Assembly (NCBI RefSeq): GCF_000025185.1
Contig: NC_013720.1
Coordinates: forward strand, 372,001-436,000
Length of the DNA stretch: 64,000 bases
Source: Pirellula staleyi DSM 6068
GTDB taxonomy: Bacteria > Planctomycetota > Planctomycetia > Pirellulales > Pirellulaceae
Direction: 5' to 3'
Shown: piece by piece, positions 46,002 to 55,394 of the stretch
Layout: each line of letters begins with the position of its first letter
How positions within the stretch are numbered: the first letter of the stretch is position 1
The notes under the pieces: generated by a model
Told to the model about the DNA's origin: nothing
Database searches by the model: none
The model's input: the letters and a program-made list of their open reading frames with translations, nothing else
Made by a program: the position numbers and the translations under genes

Positions 46002-47405
46002 ATGCTGTCGCAATTCATCACTCAACATTCCAGCTTCCTCATCTCGCGTCGCGATGCACTGCGAAGCGCGGGGGCAGGCTTCGGCTATCTCGCACTAGCG
46101 GGACTGCTGGGAGCGAACGCCCCTCGACTTGCCTCGGGTAGCGAGCCACCTTCGGTCAATCCCGGGCCTCTTGCTCCGAAAGAGTCTCACTTTCCTGCGA
46201 AGGCGAAGCGCGTGATCTTCTTGTTCATGCAAGGCTGCATCTCGCAAATGGACACCTGGGAATACAAGCCCAAGCTGCAAGCCTCCGATGGTCAGGTTGG
46301 TCCTGGTGGCGGAACGCTCACCGCATCGAAATTCAAGTTTGCCCAGCATGGCGAAACGGGAACTTGGGTCAGTGAGCTGTTTCCAAATCTGGCCAAGCAG
46401 GTCGATAAGTTCTGTTTTCTACGCGGACTGCACACCGATACACCAGCGCACCCACAAGCGGTCATTCAACTTCACACCGGTGCTGCCATTGCGTCCCTCA
46501 CACGCCCTTCGATGGGGGCTTGGCTGACCTATGGACTTGGCACCGAAAATCAAGATCTTCCTGGCTACATCACCATCAATCCTCCACCGAACTTTGGCGG
46601 TGCAGTGAACTACGGTAGCGCATTCCTACCAGCGCATTACCAAGGGACAAAGATCAACGATCAAGGCTATGTGCCGAATCTCAAGGCGACAACGGCAAGC
46701 GACCTGCAGCGCCGACAGCTTGACCTGCTGCAGTCGATGAACAAAGACCTCGCCCGCGATCCAGCTGCCCCTACCGAACTCGATGGCGTGATCGAGTCGT
46801 ATGAACTGGCATTCAAGATGCAGGGAAAAGTGCCAGAATTACTCGACATTTCGCAAGAACCGCAGCATGTGCTCGATGCCTATGGTGTCAAGCCGGGACC
46901 CGCAGGAAGCTTTGCGCGACAATGCTTGATGGCCCGTCGCTTGAGCGAAGCGGGGGTGCGATTTGTGGAGATTTGCCAGCCAGGCTGGGATCATCACAAC
47001 AACTTGCATAAGGGGCTCATTAACGGCTGCGCGATGACCGATCAGCCCTCGGCCGCACTGCTGGCAGATCTCGAGCAACGCGGCTTGCTCGAAGATACGC
47101 TCGTGATTTATGGCAGCGAGTTTGGTCGACTTCCAACTTCGCAAGGAGTGGATGGTCGCGACCATAACATCACCGGCTACACCATGTGGCTCGCTGGCGC
47201 TGGAGTGAAAAAAGGATTCTCCTACGGAGCAACCGACGACGTGGGCATTCATGCGGTCGATGGCCGAATGCACACCAACGACTTCCACGCCACGCTGCTC
47301 GCGTTCTTGGGGCTCGACCACGAAAAACTGACGTACAAATACGCAGGTCGCAATTTCCGCCTCACCGATGTTGCCGGTCAGGTGGTGAAAGAGATTTTTG
47401 CCTAA
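46002..47405 (+). CDS. DUF1501 family Tat-exported protein
   Basis: ATG at 46002 has AAGGAT 7 bases upstream; an open frame to 45909 is not supported. The 467-residue protein has a Tat signal (SRRDALRSAGAGFGYLALAG), then DUF1501 landmarks: RVIFLFMQGCISQMDTWEYKP, FLRGLHTDTPAHPQAVIQLH, VRFVEICQPGWDHHNN and DTLVIYGSEFGRLPTSQ, ending with a His-rich HTNDFHATLLAFLGLDH. DUF1501 is a sulfatase-like fold. It is the partner of the DUF1549/DUF1553 gene 142 bases upstream. Confidence 0.9.
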   Translation: MLSQFITQHSSFLISRRDALRSAGAGFGYLALAGLLGANAPRLASGSEPPSVNPGPLAPKESHFPAKAKRVIFLFMQGCISQMDTWEYKPKLQASDGQVGPGGGTLTASKFKFAQHGETGTWVSELFPNLAKQVDKFCFLRGLHTDTPAHPQAVIQLHTGAAIASLTRPSMGAWLTYGLGTENQDLPGYITINPPPNFGGAVNYGSAFLPAHYQGTKINDQGYVPNLKATTASDLQRRQLDLLQSMNKDLARDPAAPTELDGVIESYELAFKMQGKVPELLDISQEPQHVLDAYGVKPGPAGSFARQCLMARRLSEAGVRFVEICQPGWDHHNNLHKGLINGCAMTDQPSAALLADLEQRGLLEDTLVIYGSEFGRLPTSQGVDGRDHNITGYTMWLAGAGVKKGFSYGATDDVGIHAVDGRMHTNDFHATLLAFLGLDHEKLTYKYAGRNFRLTDVAGQVVKEIFA

Positions 47406-47456
47406 CTGGGTTCGCCGTTAAAACTCGGCTTTGTCGATCTCAACAGGTGTGGGACC

Positions 47457-49022
47457 TTACTCAAGAGCCCCCGCCTCGGCGGCGCTAATCAGCCCATCAT
47501 GATCGGCATCGAGCTCGTCGAATTTCGCCAGCGGTCCTACAAACTCACGACGGGAGACATCGCCGTCGTGATTCCGGTCCATGCCGCGATGCCACGTCGG
47601 CCGAGCAGTTTCGCGCGCCTCGAGCAGCGCTATTGGCTTTCCCAGGCTGGCGACTAGAAATAGCTTGCGCGGAAATTTGTCGAGCTGAATGGTCCCGTCG
47701 CGCAGCGATTTCGATTGCTCGACCACCTCGCTTAAGCGGCGCAGTTCGCGGCGCGAGAGGTCTCCATCGCAGTTGGTATCGAACTGGTTAAACAGGCTGC
47801 GGCCGGTGTCGATGATTGTCAGGAGTGCCAGTCCCTCGGCTATCTGGTGCTGAAGTGCGAGCCAGGCATCCCGTTCGCCTTCAGTCAACTCGCCATCGGC
47901 GTTGCGATCGAGTAGCGGAAATAGTGGATCGAGGGGAGGCGATGAGCGGGCCTCTTCGCGGTCGATTGCCTTGTTGCGCGTCGTATCGGCTCGCGCCCAA
48001 GCAGCAGCGATCCCTTTCTCGGCGTCGATCAGCACCTCGCCTAGGCGGCCTCGACTCACGCGTGCGTCGATCCAGCAATCGGTTGCGACAAGCGTTCCGC
48101 GCGGTGTTGGTGAAGAAGCATTGGGGGAGAGTTCGGCATTCCAGCGCAGTGGCGAGGGGAGGCTTCGCCACGCGGTAAGTTCAGCCGCTGTGAGCTGCGC
48201 ATCGCCATCGGTATCGAGCTGCTGATGGATCTCCGGTGAGAGACCACTTTCGGCTGCATCGAGCTTGGTGTCGCTCTGTTTGTCGCGGAGCGAGACCAGC
48301 AGCGCGGCCCAGTGCGTGTCCTGTAGATCGATCGGCAAAAGGAGCGTCGAGCGTGACGAGAACTCCTCCCGATCAGTCGCTGCATCGCGCGGTGGCAGCA
48401 TCCCGAGCGTCCCTGTCGCTCCGGGATACTCCCAATGACGAAGTAGTTCGCTCGACGAAAGAAGCTCATCGTCGTTGGTGTCGAGTTGCATCAGAGATGC
48501 TTCGATTCTCGCAAGTTCCGCTGAATCGAGCGAACCATCGCCACTGGTATCAAGTGCGCGGAGCATGGCGACATGTAGATCGTCCTGACGGTCCGAGTTT
48601 CCCATTCCCACAACGGATTGCCCCAAACCATGACGACGATAGTAAGCAGCCATCTCCAGCACGCTTACCTGGGCATCACGATTGGCGTCAATTTCCTCGA
48701 GTGAAACGTGACGGGTGGAGTTAGGGGTGAAATTTCCCCAGAGAATTTGTCGTAGCGCGAGGGGCGAAGGGAGCAGTGCCACTTCGTCGGCATCAAGCAT
48801 CCCATCCCCCGAGCGATCGCAGAACTGGTGCAGCTGATCGAACGACTCGTCCCAAATCGTGGTGAGACTCTTACCCTCCCAAGTGAGCTCAATCTCCAGC
48901 AGCTCAAGTGAGCTGGCAGATTGCACGACAAGCTGCACGCGCGAAGCGGTGACTGTTTTTTGATCAGCGGGCTGGGTGCCGACTAAGCAGAGGGCGAGCA
49001 GAGCGAGCATGGCGCCGTTCAT
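47457..49022 (-). CDS. Secreted EF-hand protein with about ten calcium-loop-like motifs
   Basis: ATG at 49022 overlaps the stop of the upstream DUF1501 gene (ATGA) and begins a signal peptide (MNGAMLALLALCLVGTQPA); the longer open frame to 49244 is a shadow of DUF1501. The 521-residue protein has EF-hand-like loops throughout, including DRSGDGMLDADE, DTSGDGSLDSAE, DTNDDELLSSSE, DTDGDAQLTAAE, DRNADGELTEGE, DTNCDGDLSRRE, DRNHDGDVSRRE and DADHDGLISAAE. Acidic positions 1, 3 and 5 are kept in most, so calcium binding is likely. It is the last gene of the leftward DUF1549 operon. Confidence 0.85.
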   Translation of the reverse strand: MNGAMLALLALCLVGTQPADQKTVTASRVQLVVQSASSLELLEIELTWEGKSLTTIWDESFDQLHQFCDRSGDGMLDADEVALLPSPLALRQILWGNFTPNSTRHVSLEEIDANRDAQVSVLEMAAYYRRHGLGQSVVGMGNSDRQDDLHVAMLRALDTSGDGSLDSAELARIEASLMQLDTNDDELLSSSELLRHWEYPGATGTLGMLPPRDAATDREEFSSRSTLLLPIDLQDTHWAALLVSLRDKQSDTKLDAAESGLSPEIHQQLDTDGDAQLTAAELTAWRSLPSPLRWNAELSPNASSPTPRGTLVATDCWIDARVSRGRLGEVLIDAEKGIAAAWARADTTRNKAIDREEARSSPPLDPLFPLLDRNADGELTEGERDAWLALQHQIAEGLALLTIIDTGRSLFNQFDTNCDGDLSRRELRRLSEVVEQSKSLRDGTIQLDKFPRKLFLVASLGKPIALLEARETARPTWHRGMDRNHDGDVSRREFVGPLAKFDELDADHDGLISAAEAGALE

Positions 49023-50314
49023 AACAGCTCCTTGATGAGGCGCGCTTCTGGATCGGCAATGCGAATCGGACGCCCGACGTTCGAAGCATTTTGCTTGCGC
49101 GGATCGATGCCGAGCGTGTGACAAATCGTGTGAATCAGATCGGGGACTCCCAGCGGCGCATCGGTGATTTCCATGCCGTCGGCGCTGGTCTTGCCGAGTG
49201 CTTGACCACCACGAATGCCACCACCTGCGAGAACGGTGCTCCACGATTTGGGCCAGTGATCCCGTCCACTGTTTTCGTTGATCTTGGGTGTGCGCCCGAA
49301 CTCTCCTTGCCAGACAACAAGGGTCGACTCCAGCAATCCACGGTCAGCTAGATCGTTTAGGAGTGCGGCGAAGGCGTTGTCGACGTTGCTCGAGAGCTGC
49401 GCGACCTGCTGAAAGTTATCGCGATGCGTATCCCAGCCATCGAGCGTCACTTCGACGAACGAAACACCGCGCTCGACAAGGCGACGTGCGAGCAAGCAAC
49501 CTTGCCCAAAGAGTGTGGTGCCATAAGCGGCGCGCGTTGCTGCGGACTCTTCCTCGAGCGCGAAAGCGCGACGTGCTGCGGGCTGCATCATCCGTAGCGC
49601 GCCAGCGGTTGCAGCTTCGATACCTCCGAGCACTTCACCTGTACGGCGCGCTGCTAAGGAGCGTTCCAGGTCGGCGAGCATAGCCAGCCGCGTTTGCTGC
49701 GAGGCATCGTCGAGCGATGGATGCGGCGCAAGATCGGCCACTTGCAAATCGGCCGGAACAATCGCCCGTTCTCCGACGAGCAGCGGCGCGGTGCTGGAGC
49801 CTAAAAAACCGCCACCCACCGTGCGCATCACGCGCGTTGGTGCCACGCTGATGAAGCGTGGCAAAGCCCCCTCCGCATCACCAATTTCATGACTAATCAA
49901 GGAGCCAAGAGCTGGAAACTGAATAGCCCCCTGCGGAGCATAGCCGGTACGCAGGAAAAACGATGCGCGCTCGTGGTCCCCTTCTTTCGAGGTCATCGAG
50001 CGCACGATCGCCAGATCCTTCATCCGCGCGGCCAGTTTAGGAAGATGCTCCGAAATCTGAATCCCAGGAACTGCGGTCTCTATCGTGCGGAACGGACCAC
50101 CGGTCGGCTTGCCTGGCTTTAAGTCCCACAGGTCCATCGTGGAGGGTCCACCGTTCATCCAGAGCACAATTACATGCTTCGCAAGAGTGGTTTCCTGGGG
50201 CGCTCCCTGGGCCAGTTGTCCGAGCCAACTTGCAGAAGCGGCAGCAGCTAGTGAAACGCCCCCTACCGACATTGTGCGGAGCCAGTCGCGACGATCGATT
50301 CGTGGAGCTCGCAT
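49019..50314 (-). CDS. DUF1501 family Tat-exported protein
   Basis: The 431-residue protein begins RIDRRDWLRTMSVGGVSLAA, a Tat signal. Landmarks are HVIVLWMNGGPSTMDLWDLKP, VRSMTSKEGDHERASFFLRTG, VSFVEVTLDGWDTHRDNF and TLVVWQGEFGRTPKINENSG with DHWPKSW following. It overlaps the EF-hand gene by 4 bases and belongs to the leftward operon of DUF1549/DUF1553, DUF1559, lipoprotein, DUF1559-like, DUF1501 and EF-hand genes. It is a paralogue of the protein at 46002-47405 but of a slightly shorter type. Confidence 0.9.
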   Translation of the reverse strand: MRAPRIDRRDWLRTMSVGGVSLAAAASASWLGQLAQGAPQETTLAKHVIVLWMNGGPSTMDLWDLKPGKPTGGPFRTIETAVPGIQISEHLPKLAARMKDLAIVRSMTSKEGDHERASFFLRTGYAPQGAIQFPALGSLISHEIGDAEGALPRFISVAPTRVMRTVGGGFLGSSTAPLLVGERAIVPADLQVADLAPHPSLDDASQQTRLAMLADLERSLAARRTGEVLGGIEAATAGALRMMQPAARRAFALEEESAATRAAYGTTLFGQGCLLARRLVERGVSFVEVTLDGWDTHRDNFQQVAQLSSNVDNAFAALLNDLADRGLLESTLVVWQGEFGRTPKINENSGRDHWPKSWSTVLAGGGIRGGQALGKTSADGMEITDAPLGVPDLIHTICHTLGIDPRKQNASNVGRPIRIADPEARLIKELL

Positions 50315-50445
50315 CGGCTAAATCCTGCTACTTTCCGTGAAATCTCTCAAGTGGGAACCGTAGGCCTATCACGCTGATGCATCGCGAGCGCGACGCTCGT
50401 TCCTGGGACAAATTGAAAACTGGAGCCGCGAAAAAGATTCTCGCA

Positions 50446-51366
50446 CTAATCGTGGGGAGTGGAACCTAGTTCATGGGGGTACAAAAGCTCGCCATTATCG
50501 CGCGTGATGGCTGCCAGCAAGATGTAGACATCGAGCGATTCGCTGACGAATCGGACTTTCCCATCGGCATACAACACATTGGCGCCGCGCTCGTGAAAAC
50601 TGTAGACCGCGTCGTCGTTGGTGCAGTTGACTGCGCATGGTCCAGGCCAGTCGCGGCCATTCTTTTGGTGACCATGCCCCTGGAAGTAAGTCCCTCCATC
50701 GGCCCAAGCGCCAAAGCCTCGCTGCTTGTACATCGGCTCAGCTTCTTTCTCGCGAAACACATACTTGGCAGGTGTTCCTGCCACTTCGGCCATGAGAGTC
50801 GTGCAGGAAGTTCCATCCCGAATTTCACGTGGCGGGCAAACTCCTTCACGCGAGAGAATTCCATTCACGCGAGTCGACTCGGGGAGAAAACCCGATTCGC
50901 GCACTTGGGGCGAAATGCGATTAGTCGCGAGATAGTCGAGCACAGCTCCACGGTAAGGATGCTGATTTCCCGGAAGCGTGCCGACTGCTATGCGACCGGG
51001 ATAGATTGCCGAGGGACATTCAAACTCACGTACTGGCGTAGCGATCGCTTCGGCATTCAGCGGATCGCTCCAGAAGACAGAGAAGTCATACTTCTCGGTA
51101 ATCGCTTCATGCCCCATGTAAGGCAAGAGTCGCACCACCCAGCCATGATTCACGGGAATGCGCGTGAAGACGGCCGGGTAGTGCCCCTGCTTATCGACAT
51201 ACTCTTGAAATCCCTTTCCAAAGGCTGTCAGGTTGGCAGTGCACGACTCTTTTCGCGCTAGTTCGCGCTGCTGAAGTATCAGCGGTGAGCCAATCGAGCC
51301 TGCCAGGACAAGCAAGACCAGTCCGATCATGCAATCGGTCCGCAGCGAGCTATCACGGTTGGTCAT
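50446..51366 (-). CDS. DUF1559-like protein with an ordinary membrane anchor
   Basis: ATG at 51366 follows AGAGG by 6 bases. The 306-residue protein has a hydrophobic N-terminal helix (CMIGLVLLVLAGSIGSPLIL, about 12-31) followed by RELARKESCTANLTAFGKGF, which aligns with the [10 protein letters not shown] segment of DUF1559 proteins. The rest keeps the family features: WVVRLLPYMGHEAITEKYDF, DYLATNRISPQV and a C-terminal SFHERGANVLYADGKVRFV. The FTLVELL prepilin motif is lost, so it is probably a membrane-anchored version not processed by prepilin peptidase. It lies in the DUF1549 operon between lipoprotein and DUF1501. Confidence 0.8.
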   Translation of the reverse strand: MTNRDSSLRTDCMIGLVLLVLAGSIGSPLILQQRELARKESCTANLTAFGKGFQEYVDKQGHYPAVFTRIPVNHGWVVRLLPYMGHEAITEKYDFSVFWSDPLNAEAIATPVREFECPSAIYPGRIAVGTLPGNQHPYRGAVLDYLATNRISPQVRESGFLPESTRVNGILSREGVCPPREIRDGTSCTTLMAEVAGTPAKYVFREKEAEPMYKQRGFGAWADGGTYFQGHGHQKNGRDWPGPCAVNCTNDDAVYSFHERGANVLYADGKVRFVSESLDVYILLAAITRDNGELLYPHELGSTPHD

Positions 51367-51419
51367 AGAAACCTCTCGATGCCTTACTACTGAATACCGA
51401 TCCATCCGACTGAACCAGC

Positions 51420-51863
51420 TCACTTGATATCCCACGGACCGAGCTGTGTGGTTGTTTCGTCGACCACCGCTTCAAACGCGGGAGCCTCGGGGCGCGAGAA
51501 CCTCCCTTGCAAACGATCAGGGCTAGGTCCTCGCGCATCGGGGTCGAGTGGCCAGTAGAGAGTCACCGCATAGCGGCCTTGCGGGATGCCGTCGTTGGTG
51601 TCGTAGGTCGTGACCTGAAACGTTCCATCGGGCAACACGCGCGCAAACGGAACATTCCCCTTCGACATCCCCACATCGCCGCGAGGATGAAACGTGAGGT
51701 AGGCCCCATGGGCGGGCGTGCCTTGAACCGAAAGCTGGCCTGTTACGGGAATCACATCGACTTCGGCATAACTGGCACGCTGACAGCCGATGGGGAGGAT
51801 TGTCGTCAGCATAAGGACCAGCAGCATCACGATTGAGCTGCGATGCAGCAAAAAGATTTGCAT
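51420..51863 (-). CDS. Small lipoprotein of the DUF1549 operon
   Basis: ATG at 51863 is preceded by AAGGAG with 7-base spacing. The 147-residue protein has a signal peptide ending in a lipobox-like LPIGC (about 23-27) and a beta-rich mature part, VIPVTGQLSVQGTPAHGAYL, LPDGTFQVTTYDT and PQGRYAVTLYWP. It resembles the small lipoproteins at 42562 and 56401. It starts 11 bases after the DUF1559 gene. Confidence 0.75.
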   Translation of the reverse strand: MQIFLLHRSSIVMLLVLMLTTILPIGCQRASYAEVDVIPVTGQLSVQGTPAHGAYLTFHPRGDVGMSKGNVPFARVLPDGTFQVTTYDTNDGIPQGRYAVTLYWPLDPDARGPSPDRLQGRFSRPEAPAFEAVVDETTTQLGPWDIK

Positions 51864-51874
51864 GACCGATCTCC

Positions 51875-52792
51875 TTAGGGAAGTGAAATCGGCTCGCCAT
51901 CACTGGGACGAATCAGTAGATACATCAGCTGAACAGGAATGGTCTTCGACATGAACTGCGCCGAGCCATCTCCCATCAACACATAAGCCCCACCGGGATG
52001 AAACGAGTAGATCCCTTCGAGATTGCTGCAATTCATCGCGCAGGGGCCATAGCGTGTGATTCCATCGTGGGTATAGCCACTGTAAAAGATTCGCTGGGGA
52101 GCGGCCCATGCTCCCCATTCATTGAACCAAGCTGGCTTGGAAGAGTCGGGGAGTTTTTTTCCTGCCGCATAGTAGTCGGGGCGACCAGCTAATTCGGAAA
52201 TACAAGCAGTGTTGGAAAGTCCGTCCGTCACATCGGCCATGCGTCCTTTGTTGGTATGCATCATCCCCGAGTCAGTCGATGGGGAATACTGCACAGGATC
52301 AATATAACCGACCAAGGCTTGATAATCGCCCGAGCGACTCGAGGTGGGAGGATTTCCAATGTCATTGATGGTGGCATTCGTATTATTCAGTATTAATACA
52401 GGACCACCTGGCGTCGAAGGACAGGAGAATACTTTTAAGACCTGCTGAGTAGCCACTTCATTTTCACGATCCCAATAGTCGAAGCTAAAATTATAACTAT
52501 TCTGCAGGGTAGTTTGCTCGAGGAACGGTAGCACTAAAGCGCACCAGCCATGCCGTGGCTTACTGACTCGGTCGAGTGGAAATCGGTTGTGCACATCATG
52601 GTAGTTGTGGAGCGCAAGCCCCATTTGCTTCATATTATTGCCGCAACTCATGCGCCGTGCCGCTTCTCGAGCCGCCTGAACAGCAGGCAGCAAGAGCGCC
52701 ACTAAGACTCCTATGATGGCGATCACCACCAAGAGCTCTACCAGCGTGAAAGCCGATCTGCGGCGATGACGCTCAAAATGCAACCAAGTCAT
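51875..52792 (-). CDS. DUF1559 protein with prepilin-like N-terminus
   Basis: The 305-residue protein has a short leader, [20 protein letters not shown], then [36 protein letters not shown] and, near the end, YSFHPGGAYVLMGDGSAQFM, the DUF1559 H-X9-DG motif. Its N-terminal 35 residues are almost identical to the copies at 41594 and 55395, while the rest differs. It is the second gene of the leftward operon after DUF1549/DUF1553. Confidence 0.9.
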   Translation of the reverse strand: MTWLHFERHRRRSAFTLVELLVVIAIIGVLVALLLPAVQAAREAARRMSCGNNMKQMGLALHNYHDVHNRFPLDRVSKPRHGWCALVLPFLEQTTLQNSYNFSFDYWDRENEVATQQVLKVFSCPSTPGGPVLILNNTNATINDIGNPPTSSRSGDYQALVGYIDPVQYSPSTDSGMMHTNKGRMADVTDGLSNTACISELAGRPDYYAAGKKLPDSSKPAWFNEWGAWAAPQRIFYSGYTHDGITRYGPCAMNCSNLEGIYSFHPGGAYVLMGDGSAQFMSKTIPVQLMYLLIRPSDGEPISLP

Positions 52793-52925
52793 TTCTCAAA
52801 TTCCCCGAAACGTTGGGATATGCTGGGTAATCGACCAAATGGCTATAACGTCCATCTGTCGACGCCTGATGTTGATACAAATACGAGAGATTCGACAAAG
52901 AATCGCAAGCTGGGTTCTGGAGTCT

Positions 52926-54566
52926 TTAAGGAACGATTTGAAACTCGCTACTATTGAGGAGTGCCCAGAGCAGATGCGAGATCGTGCGCCGACGAGCATC
53001 TGAGTTGGTTGTGGGATCTAAATACTTAGAGAGGATTTGTTGCTCGCTCATGGTAGGAAAGCGATTGAGAGTCATCAAAAAGAGTGACTCCAACTGCTCG
53101 GTTGGGCCCAGGAACGGTGCATCGGCAATTGCCAGGACTGCAGGACTAGATTTTGGATCAGTCACACGCGCGATGAGCGAGCCGTTCATGAGCGTGAGTG
53201 ACTGGGGAATCGATCGTGTAGCAGCACGTGTCGAGTCGTCTTGAAAACGATCGAGAAAACTCTCGCGTTCCGAGCGATCGTACGACACGCTTTCCTCCGC
53301 ACGCTCCCAGGGAATGCCAGCGGCAACATGCAGACTGATATCGAGCTGCTCGGCGTTTAGCAGTCGCGCGGCAGGTGAGGTGAAGTAAGGAAAATCAGCT
53401 CCTTCACTGGCTCGAGTGGCTGAGTCGTCAGCCCCTTGATAGGCACGTGAGTTGACGATCGAGGCGATGAGAAGTCGGGCGTCGAAATCGCTGGCAACCA
53501 GTGCGCGCTCAAGTTCATCAAGCAGTTCGGGATGCGTCGGTTTATTTTCGTCGGAAAGATCATCGAGAGGCTCGACAATTCCTCGACCGAAATACTTGGC
53601 CCAGAGACGATTGACGATGGCGCGAGCAAACAGCCGATTACTCGGCGATGTGGCCCAGGCGGCAAACATCTCGCGACCGGAGTCGCGATTTGGCTGCTCG
53701 GGCCACTCGAGCGTTTCCGCTGTGAAGAGCTTGGCTTCGACCACACGATCGCTGTTAGGAATCTTGATTTTCAGCTCACCCGCTGCAGCTTCGGTTCCAG
53801 CGTCTGTACGAACAAAAAATGCCGCCGTCTGCCAAAACTCTTCTTGGCTCCATCGCGAAAAGGGATGATCGTGGCACTGAGCGCAATCGAGATTAACTCC
53901 CAGAAAGGCGCGCGATGCGTTGGCAGCAATTAGCTCCGGTTGATACTGCGATATCGCCAGGAACGAGCGTGGCGCATCCTCGAAAGTAGCAGAGTTTGTC
54001 GAGCCTTTAGATTGTGGCGAGATTCTTTGTGGCGCAAGCAGCTGTTGGGCGATGGTGTTGAGCGGCTGACGACGCGCGATGGCATCGAGCAGCCATGCTT
54101 CCGCAGGCCGCGCGAGAGGGGCGAACTGCGGTGTCTCGGTCTGAGGCATCCAAGACTTACGCCAAAATCTGGCTTGCTCGCGGAGGTGCGTGGGAGTTTC
54201 CAAAAGTCGGACGATCAGCTGGGCTCGCTTGTGTGGGTCGCGATCATCTAAGAAGGTGCGGGTCTCATTCGCAGTGGGGATCCGTCCGACCAGGTCGAGC
54301 ATCACGCGGCGCAAGAAGGTGGCGTCAGAAGCTGGCAAAGGGGCGGGGAGCGACGCATCGGACCAAGCGTGCGATAGATGAGCGTCGATCTTCGCTGTTA
54401 GCTCGGGCTGGTCGATTGCCCAGAGGGTGTGCGCGACAGTTTGCAGTGCGAGCAGCAAGGCGAGTGCGGCGAGCTTTGCCCTCGACAGCCACGCAACTGC
54501 AGCCGAGCAGCGAAACGTTTGCGCAGCCAGCCTGATCAGGGTGCCCCCTGACGGATTGTGCCCCAT
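52926..54566 (-). CDS. DUF1549/DUF1553 protein without haem site
   Basis: I place the start at ATG 54566, before a hydrophobic signal (WLSRAKLAALALLLALQTVA); a TTG at 54596 extends it by ten codons. The protein is about 546 residues, shorter than the 898-residue relative at 43164, because it lacks the N-terminal cytochrome domain (no CxxCH). DUF1549 features are FLRRVMLDLVGRIPTANETR, LGVNLDCAQCHDHPFSRW; DUF1553 features are RLFARAIVNRLWAKYFGRG, DDLSDENKPTHPELLDEL and ILSKYLDPTTNSDARRR at the end. Note that CAQCHDH near 247 is a CxxCH in the domain typical of DUF1549. First gene of the leftward operon. Confidence 0.85.
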   Translation of the reverse strand: MGHNPSGGTLIRLAAQTFRCSAAVAWLSRAKLAALALLLALQTVAHTLWAIDQPELTAKIDAHLSHAWSDASLPAPLPASDATFLRRVMLDLVGRIPTANETRTFLDDRDPHKRAQLIVRLLETPTHLREQARFWRKSWMPQTETPQFAPLARPAEAWLLDAIARRQPLNTIAQQLLAPQRISPQSKGSTNSATFEDAPRSFLAISQYQPELIAANASRAFLGVNLDCAQCHDHPFSRWSQEEFWQTAAFFVRTDAGTEAAAGELKIKIPNSDRVVEAKLFTAETLEWPEQPNRDSGREMFAAWATSPSNRLFARAIVNRLWAKYFGRGIVEPLDDLSDENKPTHPELLDELERALVASDFDARLLIASIVNSRAYQGADDSATRASEGADFPYFTSPAARLLNAEQLDISLHVAAGIPWERAEESVSYDRSERESFLDRFQDDSTRAATRSIPQSLTLMNGSLIARVTDPKSSPAVLAIADAPFLGPTEQLESLFLMTLNRFPTMSEQQILSKYLDPTTNSDARRRTISHLLWALLNSSEFQIVP

Positions 54567-54873
54567 AGAAATACCAGCCGACGCACGGACCCACAAAGGT
54601 CCATCAACGCACTAGAGTGATTCGTCGCGTGCTGGCTGAAACTAGCTGGCAGATGGGTTGATCGAATGCAATTCGTGCGCCGTGACGCTCCGCCCTGAGC
54701 ATCCGGAATAGCAACCACCATATTTCCTGCTGATATTTGTTGACTTAACCACCCATACGATGGAACCCAAAGACTATTTCGGTGGAATACAACTTTGAAT
54801 GAACCTTTGCCATCGTTTTGAGCGAGCACTGAAGGGCTTTCAGATTAACTGCGATCCGGGGGCTGAGTGACGT

Positions 54874-54899
54874 TTGGCGCGACACCGGTGTCGCGCCAA
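54874..54899. repeat. Perfect 26-base palindrome
   Basis: TTGGCGCGACACCG followed by GTGTCGCGCCAA reads the same on both strands over all 26 bases. It can form a 12-bp stem with a two-base tip. It lies between divergent transcription units, about 310 bases before the DUF1549 start and 500 before DUF1559; it may be a regulator operator or a bidirectional terminator (few T residues follow). Confidence 0.8.
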
Positions 54900-55011
54900 G
54901 CGAAAAGCTTCTCGCTAACCCAGCCCATGGCAGGTGACGCCTGAAACCGTCGGATTCAGCCTCTTTTCCTCGACTTTCTCTTCGAAGACGGCCGATTCTA
55001 ACCCCATCGAC

Positions 55012-55039
55012 TTGACATACATCACTAAAACGATAAACT
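55012..55039 (+). promoter_or_regulatory. Sigma-70-like promoter
   Basis: TTGACA at 55012-55017 and TAAACT at 55034-55039 are separated by 16 bases. It would transcribe rightward toward the DUF1559 gene 355 bases away, leaving a long leader. Confidence 0.45.
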
Positions 55040-55394
55040 TAGTCGCATCGCCGCTCCGACAACGGGGGCGATTGATAGTCAGCTCTATTTCTGAGCGTGC
55101 TTGCTCACTGGGAATACCGGAGGCAGCCGCAGACTCGCAGGAGTCTCGCATGGCCCCCTTCGCATCTTTTGCCCAGCTTCCATCGCCGCAGGCGAAACCA
55201 GCTTTTGGCACCTCTGTGGGTCGCCGATCGAGCGTTTGGTGCTTGAGCCATTTCCAACTTGCCAGTAGCCGCAGAGTCACCGCTCAGCACGCCTCAACTG
55301 CTTGCCAGATTGCGGCAAAGCGACGCTAAAGTCTGCAATAACTACTTAATAACTAACGATTTATTTCGTTCTTCTTATTACGAAAGTCTTCACG

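Larger units (their letters stand above)
54567..55394. other. Intergenic stretch between divergent operons
   Basis: About 830 bases between the DUF1549 operon (leftward) and the DUF1559 gene at 55395 (rightward). It contains the 26-base palindrome at 54874-54899 and a sigma-70-like promoter at 55012-55039. No gene is supported. Confidence 0.5.

Noticed and set aside
49023-49244. N-terminal extension of the EF-hand gene
   Set aside because: Arg/Ser/His-rich shadow of the DUF1501 gene; the signal peptide starts at 49022.
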